60,000 nt of DNA. It comes from Adiantum capillus-veneris (lineage: Eukaryota; Streptophyta; Polypodiopsida; Polypodiales; Pteridaceae). The position numbers and the translations under genes were made by a program. The notes below the pieces were generated by a model that was not told the origin of the DNA, ran no database searches, and saw only the letters and a list, made by a program, of their open reading frames with translations. The first letter of the stretch is position 1. Each line of letters starts with the position of its first letter. Below are positions 1 to 11,282 of this stretch, one piece after another. The stretch lies in the NCBI GenBank assembly GCA_014529385.2, contig CM043946.1:21198577-21258576 (forward strand). The letters are read 5' to 3'.

Positions 1-122
1 TTCCCGCCATGCGAGGTTCGCATGCAACACAAATTGTGGAGCATACAAAACACAAAGACTTCAATTTATCAAGGTATAAGTTGTCGTATCTTTTTCTCTC
101 TTTGTATTAGTGTGTGTCTACC

Positions 123-860
123 ATGGCGAGTGAGGATATCCCAACTACACACATGTTTGATTTTGAGCACATAGATCAAAATCAGGGCACCATGGGTGCT
201 GCTGACACTAATATGCATGATGATAATGATCTAGGAGATCATGGGCTTGTAGATATGGCTTCTTTCAAAACCTTGGAACATCACCAAAGCATACTTGAAA
301 GAAACCTCTCTGCACTCAATGCAAATGTTACCAATCTTATAGAGTTACTTATGAAATTTATGAATTCACAGACAACTCTAGGAGCCACAAGTGCCACGGT
401 TCAAGGGAACCAAGCTCGCACGACTCAAGGAGTCCAAGAGACAAGTGCTGCAGAAGATGCAAAAGGTAGCAATGCATTACTTGAGAATATCACCATTCCT
501 GAGTTTCATGGGGAAGAGTGTGATCGCAACAAGGATGCGGTCAATACATTCTTACACGAGATGCATGCCGCATGTCTGGCCTCTCTCTCACACAGTACCT
601 TTCAAAGTATCAGGAAATCATATTAAAACTAGAAGGTCTAGATGAATTCCATAAGATATGGGGTTTTAATAGGGGTCTTGACAAAGACTATCGTCTTCAT
701 GTCAAGACCCAACATCCAAAAAATTTGGAAGAAGCCATTAGTCATGCACAAAGATATTATGATGACCAAGAGAGGAAAGGAAATGTTCCTTACTCTAAGA
801 ATACTTTTGCTAAGAGCAATGTGGTTAAGAGACAATGGCGAGGTAGATCTCCCACCTATT
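123..860 (+). pseudogene. Ty3/gypsy gag remnant (chromovirus element)
   Basis: Gag is the capsid/nucleocapsid precursor of an LTR retrotransposon. The ATG at 123 opens an acidic N-terminal region running to about 577. A change of frame near 575 then leads to a stretch with the tail of a retrotransposon capsid domain: LTQYLSKYQEI, then FNRGLDKDYRLHV and EEAISHAQRYYD. The middle of the capsid domain, including the usual WW/TW core, is missing between HEMHAAC and LTQYLSK, so there is an internal deletion as well as a frameshift. No zinc knuckle follows. The frame runs directly into mid-RT sequence, so protease and the RT N-terminus are also lost. The 5' LTR is not in the window: bases 1-122 look like leader. 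Family assignment rests on the collinear pol downstream. Confidence 0.8.
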
Positions 861-1800
861 GCAAGATATCTCAAAAACTGCCTTTAGAACACGGTTCAGA
901 CATTTTAAATTTTTGGTTATGCCTTTTGGTCTAACCAATGCTCCAACTACATTTATGACACTCATGGATAGTGTCTTACGTACCTATCTTGGAAAATTTG
1001 TTGTTGTTTTCCTTGATGATATTCTCATTTAAAGTGAGATTGAAGATGAACACATAGAACACTTATGATTAGTGTTTGAATAGCTACGAGCTCACGTGCT
1101 GTATGCTAAGCAAAGCAAGTGTGATTTCTTTAGAACAAAAATACATTACCGCAGTCATGTGATCTCTTATTCTGGAATCAAGATGGACACTGACAAGGTC
1201 GCTGCTATTCTTCAATGGCCACATCCCAACATGGTTGAGGAGCTTCAAATATTTTTAGGCATGGCCGGATTTTATCGACAGTATATCCGTCACTATGACA
1301 AAATCATTGTTCCTATGACGGATTAACCTAAAGAAAAAGGTAAGACCTTCTCTTGGGAAGAAGCCCAAAAATGCAGTTTCAAACAGCTCAAGGTAGCTAT
1401 AGCCACTGCTCCCATCCTAGCAATCGTCGACCCACTTAAGCCGTTTGTGGTAGAGACTGATGCTAGTGATAAAGCCATTGGCGCGGTACTTCTCCATGAG
1501 GGAAGACCTGTAGCCTTTGAAAGTAACATGTTAGATAGAGCTCAACAGAATTATTATGTCTATGAGAGAGAGATCTATGCCATAATTCATGCTTTACAAA
1601 AGTGGCGACACTATTTATATGGTGTCGAGTTTTAAGTAGCTTTTTACCATAAGAGTATCAAATGGTTTACTACTCAAACAAACTTGAAGTGCGTAAAGCT
1701 AGATGGGCATAAATCCTTCAAGATTATGATTGTAAGCTATGATATCGCAAGGGGAGATATAATGTAGTAGCGGATGCACTAAGTCGGATGCCTCAGATTA
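861..1800 (+). pseudogene. Ty3/gypsy reverse transcriptase and RNase H remnant
   Basis: This is the polymerase part of the same element. RT begins in the middle of its domain with the block PFGLTNAP, followed by the catalytic FLDD at about 1012-1023 (the usual YxDD position), which is at once broken by a stop. Further RT sequence follows (KCDFF, GMAGFYRQYI). RNase H is recognisable by VETDASDKAIGAVL near 1450 and YEREIYAI near 1561, and ends in a degenerate stretch with several stops. At least five in-frame stops and frame changes make it inactive. Fingers and palm N-terminal motifs are absent because of the gag-RT deletion. Known family: RNA-dependent DNA polymerase and RNase H of Metaviridae-type plant elements. 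Confidence 0.88.
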
Positions 1801-2094
1801 ATTCACTTGCTTTCACAGAACTAAAGAATGGATTTTTGGAGTCATTACGTGGCAAGTATGCACAAGATCAATCACATGCTAAAGTGTGGAGTGCAGTTTT
1901 AAAAAGGGATCCCTCACACTCACATGTCTCTGAACAACCACATCAACATGTCTATGCACATGCAAATAGAAACATTAACACATAGAGCTCCACCCCTACT
2001 CAAGAAGAGCTTAAGTGATGGAAGAATTTTTCCATTGATGATGGCTACTTACTCCACAAAGGTAGATTATGTATGCCAAAGGACTCAGACACTA

Positions 2095-3386
2095 GGTGCC
2101 AAATCTTATTTGAGTGTCACGATAGTCCAAGTGCTGGTCATCTAGGTATCCATAAGACATATGCCTTCGTTCGACGACAATTTTATTGACCGGGCTTACA
2201 TCATGATGTTCAAGAGTACCTACTAAACTGCCAACATTGCCAAGGTAATAAGGCATAGCGCCTCAAGGTAGGTGGCCTTTTACATCCTTTAGAGATTCCA
2301 CAAGGTAAGTGGGAGAGTATCTCTATGGATTTTGTAGTAGGACTACCTACTACAGATCGTGGCCATGATGCCATTTGGGTAATTGCAGGTTGTCTCACAA
2401 AGATGGGTCAATTCATTCCCATTAAGATTACGATTAAGACACCAGAATTAGCATGGCTATTTGTTGAGCATATATATAAACTCTACAGTCTTCAGCTAGT
2501 ATCATTAGTGACAGAGATCAGAAGTTCGATAATCACTTCTGGAGAGTTGTGTTCCAAAAGTTGGAAACTAAACATAATCTAAGTACATCTGATCATCCAG
2601 AAACGGATAGTCAAACAAAAAGACTTAATCAAGTGTTAGAGGATATGCTAGGAGCATACTTTAGCAAGAAGCAAACCAATTGGGAAGACTACTTACCTAT
2701 ATTGGAATTTTCTTATAATAGTTCAAAGCATGTGACTACATGGTTTAGTCCATTTATGCTTTTGTATGGATTTCAACCTAGATCACCCATTATGGTGGGG
2801 TTGGCTAAGGAGAAGATACAACAAGCAAATGATTTTATCGAAAACCATTTTGACATGCTCTGATTTGCTCGACAAAATGTTAAGCAAGCTCAAGATCGAT
2901 ATAAGAAGTACGCAGATGAGCATTGACGTCTTGCTACTTTCGCAGAAGGAAACAAGGTTTTCCTCAAAGTTTCGGAGCATTCAGAAAGTCTGAAGACAGG
3001 AAAAGTTGCTAAACTTTCACCACGGTGTTGTGGACCGTTTACCATTCTCAAACGTATAGTTCAAGTGGCCTATAAGTTAGCTCTTCCAGAGCACTCATGA
3101 GCTCATTCTGTTTTTCATGTTAGCCGTTTACGAAAATAGCTAGGACAGAATGATAATGTCATTGACACAGGTGTGTTGGTTGACCTTATGGCACCGCCAA
3201 GCAATTCTCATGAGCCCGAAAAGATTTTGGATTCTCATGAGCTTCGCACCAGACATTATGTCAGATGACAGGTGTTGGTAAAATGTCTAGATAGACCTGA
3301 AGGAGGTTCTACATGGGAGAATGTCTCCGCACTTAAGAAACGTTTTCCTACGTTCATTTTTGAGGACGAAAATGATTCTCCAAGGG
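2095..3386 (+). pseudogene. Ty3/gypsy integrase with C-terminal chromodomain remnant
   Basis: Integrase of the same element. An HHCC zinc domain lies near 2110-2255 (HLGIHKTY through CQHC). The first catalytic Asp is in SMDFVVGLP (about 2320) and the second in a D-R-D-Q-K-F block near 2512 that needs a frame change. In the third motif the family reads TDGQTERVNQ, but here it reads TDSQTKRLNQ (about 2605), so the catalytic Glu is Lys. The tail holds a GPF/Y-like block (CCGPFTIL) and, at about 3225-3365, a chromodomain-like end: RHYVR, VLVK, TWENVSALKKRFPTF. A C-terminal chromodomain marks the chromovirus branch of Ty3/gypsy and is thought to steer insertion into heterochromatin. Stops at several places show it is dead. 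Confidence 0.88.
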
Positions 3387-3391
3387 GGGGA
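3381..3391 (+). other. Polypurine tract of the chromovirus element
   Basis: A run of purines (caaggggggga) lies immediately after the end of the chromodomain frame. This is where the plus-strand primer of a Ty3 element is expected, with the 3' LTR directly downstream. The LTR start dinucleotide TG is not obvious here, so the exact border is uncertain. Confidence 0.5.
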
Positions 3392-4080
3392 TAATTTAAG
3401 GACTTGGGTCCTATGAGCAAGGCCACCGACACGGTCAGATAGTGTGTATGCTAGGGGGAGGCTATAAGATAGCACGGTTGGGTGGAGACTAGCACACGGA
3501 TTACCACCGCCCTTTCAAAATGCAATGCAGATGCATACTTTTTGCTATTGTGAGCACTTCCTCTAAAGGAGGTCAAAGAGAAAAAATGGAGATTAGGCAT
3601 AACAAAGAGGGAGAGGCATAAACAAAAAGAGGAGGGGGGGAGGGGGGGGATTTTATGAAGCAAAACAAAAAGATATGGGAGGGTTGTGAGACTATGCTTT
3701 CGGTAGTGCAACATGCAAGGTGGGAGGGTAGCGAGCGGGGGCAAGGAGCACTAAAGTAGTAAGGGTTTGGGTGAGGGGTAGCAAGGATAGCATATATATT
3801 TTTCTTTCTTTATTTATTTATTTATTTTGGCGGGAGGGGAAGAGAAGCGTGATAGGGAGGGGGCAGCAACAATGGCAAGGGAAGAGCATTCAGTAGGAGC
3901 AACAGCCACTTGATGGATTTATTTGATCGACTCTCAACTTAACACCACATTTACCTTATCCATATTCATGACATGAAAATCCAAGGCTATGTGATATCCC
4001 TAAATCTCAAGTGGTATCCCCTTTACTTGTGTATTCTACACTTCAATATCACGTTCATTTAGCATAACTACCTTGTAACG
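3392..4080 (+). repeat. Probable 3' LTR remnant and flanking non-coding DNA
   Basis: This stretch follows the polypurine tract and has no coding signal. It is purine-rich on the plus strand from about 3570 to 3900 and holds a TTTATTTATTTATTT run near 3810. By position it should contain the 3' LTR of the element at 1-3390. The matching 5' LTR lies outside the window, so the LTR cannot be confirmed or bounded by comparison. Confidence 0.35.
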
Positions 4081-4084
4081 GTTG

Positions 4085-5040
4085 AAACTAGGGGTCTATG
4101 GAAGATTGAGATGTTTCATCAACCTATATGTCGATGAAATTGTGACAGGCAATGCTAGTTACCAAAATTCTCACCTTGTGACCTTTGATAGACCCATGCA
4201 TTCTCACAAGCTCGTGCAGTTCAAAATTTGGTTTCCATATAGAGGTTGTAATACAGCAATCATGAACCACTTTGGTATGTGTTACTTCCACCTTGGAATA
4301 GTGAGAAGAGGATTTGAGGGAAGCAATTTCACCATGTGCACCGCTTTCTCCTTGCCCTGAGTAGCACATTTCCCCTTGGAACAATCCTTTTTTTCATGTC
4401 CACTTCTCAAGCAATTAAAACATAATTTATCCTTCTTTGCTTTTCAAAATCCTCATTTGACAGATGGCCTTGAGGCCTCCTGAGATTTTTGGATGCATGA
4501 AATGAGGCTACCATAAATTTCCTTCTATTATGACTATGAGATGCATGTACATTTCAAATGTCATGCATCTGTGGGCTATGCAATGTTTTCTCATCTAGAT
4601 CATCATGGATATGAGACTGCACTATAGCTTCCTCAAGAAAATTGGGATCTTGGGTTTTAATGTGCTTCTTAGGCTCAAGATTTAACCCATGGATGAACCC
4701 TCGCACCTATAGAAAAGTGTCTACTCAAATACTTATCCCATGCACTCCAATTTTTATCCTTCTCATTTGTGGGCAAAAAATCCAAACTTAAGCCTTAAAC
4801 ATTTCCCCTTCTTCTATGTAGAATCCCATGTGACCATTATCATGTAGAATGACATCCAGGAACCATTGGCATGAGCTAGCATTATTAGAAGCTTCATCAC
4901 CCTCAAGCCACATTGCCTTAAGCCTTGTTGATAAAACTTTTTTGCTTCATCTCTTTGGACTCAATTTAAAATTAAATCTTCCAAAAAAAGAAAATGACAA
5001 AATTCTAACATCCCTGATGCATCCAAACTCTCAAAACCCC
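4085..5040 (-). pseudogene. Ty3/gypsy gag zinc knuckle and protease scrap
   Basis: Read on the minus strand, about 4440-4385 encodes a clean CX2CX4HX4C zinc knuckle (CFNCLRSGHEKKDC), the nucleocapsid signature. About 250 bases further on comes a retropepsin start: MHGSIKGHKV, then a degenerate active site where the expected Asp-Ser/Thr-Gly-Ala is disrupted (VTSIA), then CHNFID, at about 4200-4110. The order gag then protease is that of a Ty3 polyprotein. Upstream, from 5040 to 4450 on the minus strand, the frame is full of stops and only weakly gag-like. RT and integrase are absent, so this is a truncated insertion. It is oriented opposite to the element at 1-3390 and is therefore a separate copy. 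Confidence 0.7.
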
Positions 5041-5091
5041 CAAGAATGATTGGTTGTATGCCTCATTCAGACACCCGAGAGTTTAGTACGG

Positions 5092-6312
5092 TGGTACAGC
5101 CAAAGTGTGTCAACCATAGAAGATGGCATGGGTAGATATGTGCAAGCTAGCAGCAAGTTGGCAACAGGCTGCAGCAGCTAGGAAGATCATGGGCTGACAG
5201 GTAGCATCGGAGGTGTATGAATGATGCGGTTTATAAGCCAAGAAGGGCTCCATAAGGGGCTAATTTGAGTAGCAAGTGAAGGAGATGTGAGGTGCAGTCT
5301 TTGGGTCCAAGGATGAAGAGCTTTAAGTGCTAAAGGAGGAAGTCCAAACGGCTCATCAAACCAAGCTACGGAGCCGAAGTTATTGAAGGTTGAAGGTTTA
5401 GTGTGTTGCAGATTCTTGCCGGAGAGGGCAGCTAGGGGACAGGTGGTCCAAGTGGAAGTCAGGGTACAAGTGTGTAGTGCTCAAATTATGGAGCGTACAT
5501 GTCTTCTCATGTTGCAGATAGGAGCCACGGATTGCAAGTTATGGCCTGTTGAAATTTTACTGGGAGCTAGGTTGGTGTCCACCTGACCACATGGGGAGGT
5601 GTGCTATTTTGCGTCTTTTGAGCCTTGAAAAAGTTCTAGGCAGGGTATGCATCATACAGATCTAGCAAAAATTAAATGCACATCAAACGGAGCTCGAAGG
5701 GGAAAGATACTAAAGCCGAAAGATTGGGTGCCTTTGTTTTAAGTTGATTGCAGATGATTTGATGGGTTTTAACGGCCTTAGTTTGGGGGCTCAAAAAATT
5801 GTGAGGAGCAGCTTGAGCCGGGGATGTCCAAGTAGACATGATGAATTATTATTGGGTTTTGCGGCTCAATGATTGGATCACTATGTGCCAATTGGCAGGT
5901 AGGACAAGCAGTGCATAAAAAAAAGGGTTGGGAGTTTTTTTTTGAAAGAAAATTTTGAAATTTCAAGTTATTTGAGGCAGCTCACCATAGAGTGCCACAT
6001 GGCTTCTATAAAACCCACATGCGTGGTCTCTGTGAAAGAGTGGGTAGTACTTAATCCAAACCAAGGCCTCCATTGGGAACGTATGAAGCATTAGCTTGTG
6101 AGCTTGGGGGTCTATCAATGGTGTGCCCTGAGGGGCTGCTGTGTATGGTGATGCGTGCCCGAGTGGCGGCGTTGTGGCGGTTTTGGGCGGCCCTCACGGT
6201 GCAAGGGAGTTGCTGAGTGGCGGCCGATGGCTCTGAGCGTTGTAGCGCACTGATGACGTGCCACCCATAAATGCCCGTGCCCATGAGGGCTTCTTTTGAA
6301 AATTAAAGGGGT

Positions 6313-6347
<35 letters not shown>

Positions 6348-7406
6348 AGCGATGTCGCTAATGTAAGCGGAGGGAGTGTGTCCTACGGCAGAGAGAGAGA
6401 CAGTTTGAGAGCATTCCAAAGAGGAGGATCCTATGGCAAGCAGGCAGTGAAGGGAGCCAGAGAAAGAGGATTTGAAATGCCCAAGGCCGGTCAAAAGATG
6501 AAGCAAAGGGGCCTATCCGCCCATGGGAACTAAGGAGTTCAAACTCCTAAAAGGGTAAGTGGAAGGAGCAAGGAGGCAACGGCCAAGTCGGTGGCAAAAT
6601 TGAGCAAACAAAGAGCAAAGAAGTGTGCACCATGGAGATACCAAAAAAATAGACTATGCCAAGTGGTGGCAATGCAAAAAAAATTTAAATGAAGCTTCAG
6701 TGAATTGTACGAACTAGATAGCTCCTTGTTTGTTTCCTTTTTAGCCTTAGCCAAGCATTATAAAAGGGGGTAGACGTTCATTTTTGGAGGTCGTTGGACC
6801 AAGAGGCTTTTTTTGCCAAAGAAAGTTATTGGAGGTCTTCAAGCTTGTGTATTGCAAGCTTGACATTGAAGCAGCATACTTGATGGTATTGTCTCCCTAT
6901 GCAATACTACGAAACCTTTTCCCCTACTGCTTGTGTTTCTTCTCCCCATCCCCCTCCTTATCTCTCGGTCTTTGTGTACTTGCCAGTGCTTGTAGAGGGT
7001 TTTCCTGTAGCTTGAAGGGCAGAATTGATGTGCCTTGTGAGTTGAAAACCTTTGCCCCTATTTCTTGTGTTGCTTCTCCCCATCCCCCTCCGTTTCTCTC
7101 GCTCTTTGTGTACTTGCTAGTGCTTACAGAGGGTTTGCCTGCAGCTTGAAGGGTGTTACCAAGAGGGAAAAATTGAGGTGTCTTGTGAGTCGGAAAAGGT
7201 GAGTTGAATAGTGTGGGTGCATTGATGCTGTAAGGTAATTTTTTGCAAGGTGTGAGATAGTTGTTCTGTATGCCAAAGTGGAGTCGTTAGTACAAATTAG
7301 CCAATTAGAAGGTGTCATTAGAGAGGTTAGGGGTTTTGTGGAATCTCTGGGCTATAGAGAGGCAAACATTTTGTGTGTTGGGTGTGTTCCCTATTCCCCC
7401 TCTCCA
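5092..7406 (+). repeat. Left LTR of a gag-only retrotransposon
   Basis: The stretch starting TGGTACAGCCAAAG and ending in CCCCCTCTCCA at 7406 recurs in direct orientation at 9556-12512, so the two are the LTRs of one element. Without the later insertion each is about 2.2-2.3 kb, which is long. The gag-type ORF sits between them, and a purine tract precedes the right copy. The LTR holds a poly-C run, a region around 6750 with TATAAAAGG that could be a promoter, and no convincing gene; open frames inside are unsupported. The first three bases differ between the copies, so the exact 5' end may be 5089-5092. I could not find a target-site duplication. Confidence 0.82.
6314..6344. repeat. Poly-C run (31 bases)
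   Basis: Thirty-one consecutive C inside the left LTR. The right LTR has 14 C at the same place (10767-10780), so the run has changed length since the two LTRs were identical. Confidence 0.97.
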
Positions 7407-7533
7407 TCTTCTCATGCCCCCACTGAGGAGTTTTTTGATGCTTTGATTTGCGGTTTGAAGCGGTGTTTTTTAGCTGACAAAGTGGTTGGCTGATGGTCGA
7501 GGTGTTTGATGGTCGACTTTGAAGCTGAGAGAG
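7407..7533 (+). other. 5' untranslated leader of the gag-only element
   Basis: These bases lie between the LTR end and the first gag ATG. A primer-binding site starting TGG is expected right after the LTR but is not obvious: the sequence opens TCTTCTCATG. It may be mutated, or the LTR border may lie a little further along. Confidence 0.5.
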
Positions 7534-8253
7534 ATGATGGAGCCACGTTTTGGCCCCATATTTATGGGATTCGAAGATCCCAAGCATTGGTTAGCAGATT
7601 TTGAGTTATGGTTGCTGTCGACGCGTATATCAACGGATGCAAAAAGGTTGCAGATGGTGCCGTTGTTGATGCGAGGACGAGCCAAGGTGTGGTTCGATGG
7701 TTTACAAAGAAGTGATCAAGAATCATGGCAAAGATGGAAAAGTCAATTTTTGGAGCGGTTTCAAGAGGTGATTACGATGGAAGAGGCTGGTACAAGGCTG
7801 AAGGCAATACGCCAGGATGCAAGTAAACATTTCTCCATTTTCATTGAGCAGTTTGAAGATGGTTGGAAGCAGTTAGAGGTTGCTACTAGGGTCAAAATCA
7901 ATCAGTATTTGAAGTTGTAAAAGCTGCTGGAATGCTTGCATCTAAGGATTAGAGAAAAGGTCAAGGACGGTGCAAATACATACAAAGACATGGTCTATCT
8001 AGCAAAGATAAAGAGTAGAAAGGTAAAGTGGAAGTTGGAGTTGGGCATGCTAAAGAAAACACATTATATGCCTGCTACAGAGGAAGCAAAGTGCTCTTTG
8101 GCCCAATCAAAGGTGATTCCAATTGTTTGGAGTGCGAAGCCTGTTGAGATAAGGCCTACTATTGGTTATGTTCCTTGGAGATTTCCCGTATGTGAAGTAC
8201 CTATGCCAAGGGTGGATGAGCATATCAACAGGAGAAGCTCCATGTTGAGGTGA
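7534..8253 (+). pseudogene. Retrotransposon gag, one in-frame stop
   Basis: Capsid-type Gag protein. The ATG at 7534 (with a second at 7537) opens a frame with the plant retrotransposon capsid pattern: PKHWLADFELWL, then PLLMRGRAKVWFDGL, then SWQRWKSQFLERFQEV near residues 60-85, then a lysine-rich part. One TAA at 7918 interrupts the frame, which continues in the same phase to a TGA at 8251, so a single nonsense mutation separates it from a 240-residue Gag. There is no CCHC zinc knuckle. Protease, RT, RNase H and integrase are not present anywhere before the right LTR at 9556. The element is therefore non-autonomous and must have depended on a relative for replication, like described TR-GAG elements. 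Confidence 0.8.
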
Positions 8254-8651
8254 ACAAAGAGGCGAAAGCGGTAGTAGATGTGGAGGTTCCGGTGCGGTTT
8301 GAAGAGGTAAAGCCTGTTCTTGTGGAAAGTTTGCATGAAAGGATAACAAAATGCGATGGGGTTGCAGATATCGAGGGTTTAGGAGCTGATGAAGAAAGTG
8401 AGCAAAGTCAGGATGATGGTCAATCTTTTGTGGAGTGGCGAGTGGATGAAGGTGTAGATACGGAATCGGTTTATGATGCCGACAATGATGAGGATATAAG
8501 CTCGTGTAGCTGGGAGACAAGAGAGGATAATAGTGTAGATGAGTCCACAACCTATGATGGAGAGACAGAGTCTGAGGAACCTGAACTGGTAAAGGTAAAG
8601 CTGCCCTCTTATGTGTTTGATGATATGGTAGTAGCCCATGTGCAAGAATAG
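8250..8651 (+). CDS. Acidic C-terminal ORF of the gag-only element
   Basis: A 133-codon open frame follows gag with a four-base overlap and a frame change. It is very acidic (DEESEQSQDDGQ, DADNDEDISS, DGETESEEPE) with no motif I recognise. It could be a second product, or the natural C-terminus of Gag that has slipped out of frame. Degenerate acidic frame continues past 8651 to about 9090. Downstream to 9537 the sequence is non-coding, with AATAAA-like signals near 9434 and 9505. Confidence 0.5.
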   Translation: MNKEAKAVVDVEVPVRFEEVKPVLVESLHERITKCDGVADIEGLGADEESEQSQDDGQSFVEWRVDEGVDTESVYDADNDEDISSCSWETREDNSVDESTTYDGETESEEPELVKVKLPSYVFDDMVVAHVQE

Positions 8652-9537
8652 CAGGGAACAAAGCAAGTCGAGATGCATGATGAAGACCAAATAGAGCGGT
8701 ATAGGCCTACATATGAGGATATGCAAGTAAAGGTAGTGTGTGGTACCATGCTAATGGCGATGTTGATGAAAGTAGTAGTGGAATCTGCCACAGTGGTGCA
8801 ACAGGTGTAGCATTTTTCCAGGAGAGATAGAGCAGCCGTGCCTATGGAGGAAGACAAAGATGGTGCAATAGAGAACGAGTTTCTCTTTTCCTTAATAGAG
8901 CATGATGCAGCAAGTAAAAGAGATGCTTGAAGAACAAGAGACTGAAGCTGAAGAGCAAGAGGTCTTGATCGACCTAGAAGGGCCGGTTGACGAGGAAGGG
9001 CTCGATGATGCTGGAATTGAGTGTGTGGCCAAAGAGGAGGTTGTGATGCCAAAGAAGGAGGATATTTTGATGCAATAGACTTGTCCAATGGTGGAGAAAG
9101 AAGACTCCCAGCTAGTGGCTTTGCTTCCATTGAAGGTATGTAAGTTGTGGTTGATGCGTATGGTGGTAGATATAGCTATATGGAGGTTGGTTTAGTAGGT
9201 ACAGGGGTCTATGCTCAAGGTCTCCACTTTATTTGGCTGGGAGGGAGGGTCAGAAATGTGTTGGAGCTTGGTGTCAGGTAGGCTAGGCCCAGCCTACACA
9301 CATGGTGGTCTAGGTGCTATGGTACAACACTACGGTGAACACTTACAAATATCAAGGGTAGGTGTTTGATCTAGGTGGAAGCTATATGATGCAGGGGGTG
9401 GGGCAACCCATTTGAAGGCTTGATAGTAGGAATAATAAAACTGTGTACATATGGTTTTTGGTTTTCTCAGAGTGTGTGCCCGGTTTTGTAGTTATAAGTG
9501 GAATAAATCTCTTACGGGGTTGAGAATAAATGTTCAA

Positions 9538-9552
9538 CTAGGGGGTGGGAAA
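9538..9552 (+). other. Polypurine tract before the right LTR
   Basis: The purine run (tagggggtgggaaa region) lies immediately upstream of TGATGGTACAG, the start of the right LTR. This is the expected site of plus-strand priming and fixes the plus orientation of the element. Confidence 0.72.
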
Positions 9553-10823
9553 TGATGGTACAGCCAAAGTATGTCGACCATAGAAGATGGCATGGAATAT
9601 ATGTGCAGGCTAGCAGCAACTTGGCAACAAGATGGAGCAGCTAGGAAGATCATGGGCTGACAGGCAACAACGGAGGTGTATGACTAATGCAGTATATAGG
9701 CCAGGAAGGGCTCCATAAGGGGCTAATTTGAGTAGCAAGTGAAGGAGATGCGAGGTGCAGTCTTTGGGTCCAGGAATGAAGAGCTTGAAGTTATGAAGGA
9801 GCAGGTCTGAACCCGAGCTACGGAGCCCAAGTTATTGAAGGTTCAAGGTTCAGTGTGTTGCAGATTCTTTCTGAGAGGGCATCTGGGGGACAGGTGGTCC
9901 AGGTGGAAGTCCGGGTATAGGTATGTAGTGTTCAAATTATGGAGCCTACCCATCTTTTCAGGTTGCAGATAGGAGCCACGGATTGCAAGTTATAGCCTAT
10001 TGAAATTTTATCGGGGGCTAGGATGGTGCCCACCTAACCACATGTGTAGGCGTGCTATCTGGCATCTTTTGAGCCTCGACAAAGTTCTAGAGTAAGGTAT
10101 GCATCATACAAAGCTAGCAAGAATTGATTGCACGTCAAACAGAGCTCAGAGTGGGAAGATACTGAAGCCGAAAGATTGGGTGCCTTTGTTCAAGTTGATT
10201 GCAGATGAGTTGATCGGTTTTTACGGCCTTGGTTTGGGGCCTCCCGAAATAGTGAGGAGCAGCTTGATCCGTGGATGTCCAAGTAGACATGATGAATTGT
10301 TGTTGGGTTTTGCGGCTCGGTGATCGGATCACCAGATGCCAAGTGGCAGGTAGGACAAGCAGTGTGGAGAAAAAAGGATTGGGGAGTTCTTTTCAGAAAG
10401 AAAAATTTGAAATTTCAAGTTATTTGATGCAGCTCACCACAGAGTGCCACGTGACTTCAATAAAACCCACATGCGCGGTCCACATGCAAGAGTGGGGGGT
10501 ACTTAACCCAAACCAAGGCGTCCATTGGGAACATATGAAGCATGAGCTCGTGATCTTGGGGGTCTGGCGATGGCGTGCCCTGAGGGGGCGCTGTGTATGG
10601 TGATGCACGCCCGAGTGGCGGTGTTGTGGCGGTTTTGGGCGGCCCTGACGGCACAAGAGAGTTTCTGAGTGGAAGCTGGTGGCTCTAAGCGTAGTAGCAT
10701 AGTGATGATGTGGCACCCATAAATGCCTGTGCCAATGAGGGCTTCTTTTGAAAATTAAAGCGGTGACCCCCCCCCCCCCCAAATAGCGATGTCGCTAATG
10801 CAAGGGAAGGGAGTGTGTCCCAC

Positions 10824-10826
<3 letters not shown>

Positions 10827-10912
<86 letters not shown>
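10827..10912. repeat. (AG)43 microsatellite
   Basis: An uninterrupted AG run of 86 bases inside the right LTR. The left LTR has about five AG units at the same place, so the expansion happened after insertion. It produces long Arg-Glu or Ser-Leu open frames that are not genes. Confidence 0.97.
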
Positions 10913-10916
<4 letters not shown>

Positions 10917-11282
10917 AGAGAATTCCAAAGAGGAGGATCCCATGGCAAGCAAGCAGTGAAGGGATCCAGAGCAAGAGGATTTCAAAGGCCCAAGGTCGGT
11001 CAAAGATGAGCCAAAGGGGCCTATCCCGTCCATGGGAAATAAGAAGGAGCCCAAACGCCTAAAAGGGTAAGTGGAAGGATCAAGGAGGCAACGACCAAGT
11101 CGGGTGGCAAGATTGAGCAGACAAAGAGCAAAGAAGTGTGCACCATGAAGATACAAAAAAAATAGACTATGCCAAGTGGTGGCAATGCAAAAAAATCTAA
11201 AGGAAGATTTAGTGTACGAGCTAGATAGCTCCTTGTTTTTTTCCTTTTTAGCCTTAGCCAATCATTATAAAAGGGGTAGACG

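Noticed and set aside
8107-8726. Minus-strand frames of 184 and 115 codons opposite the gag-only element's ORFs
   Set aside because: They are antisense shadows of the gag and acidic ORF, with no motif of their own.
10685-11261. Ser-Leu frames across the AG run in the right LTR
   Set aside because: Same cause; the left LTR lacks the expanded run and has no such frame.
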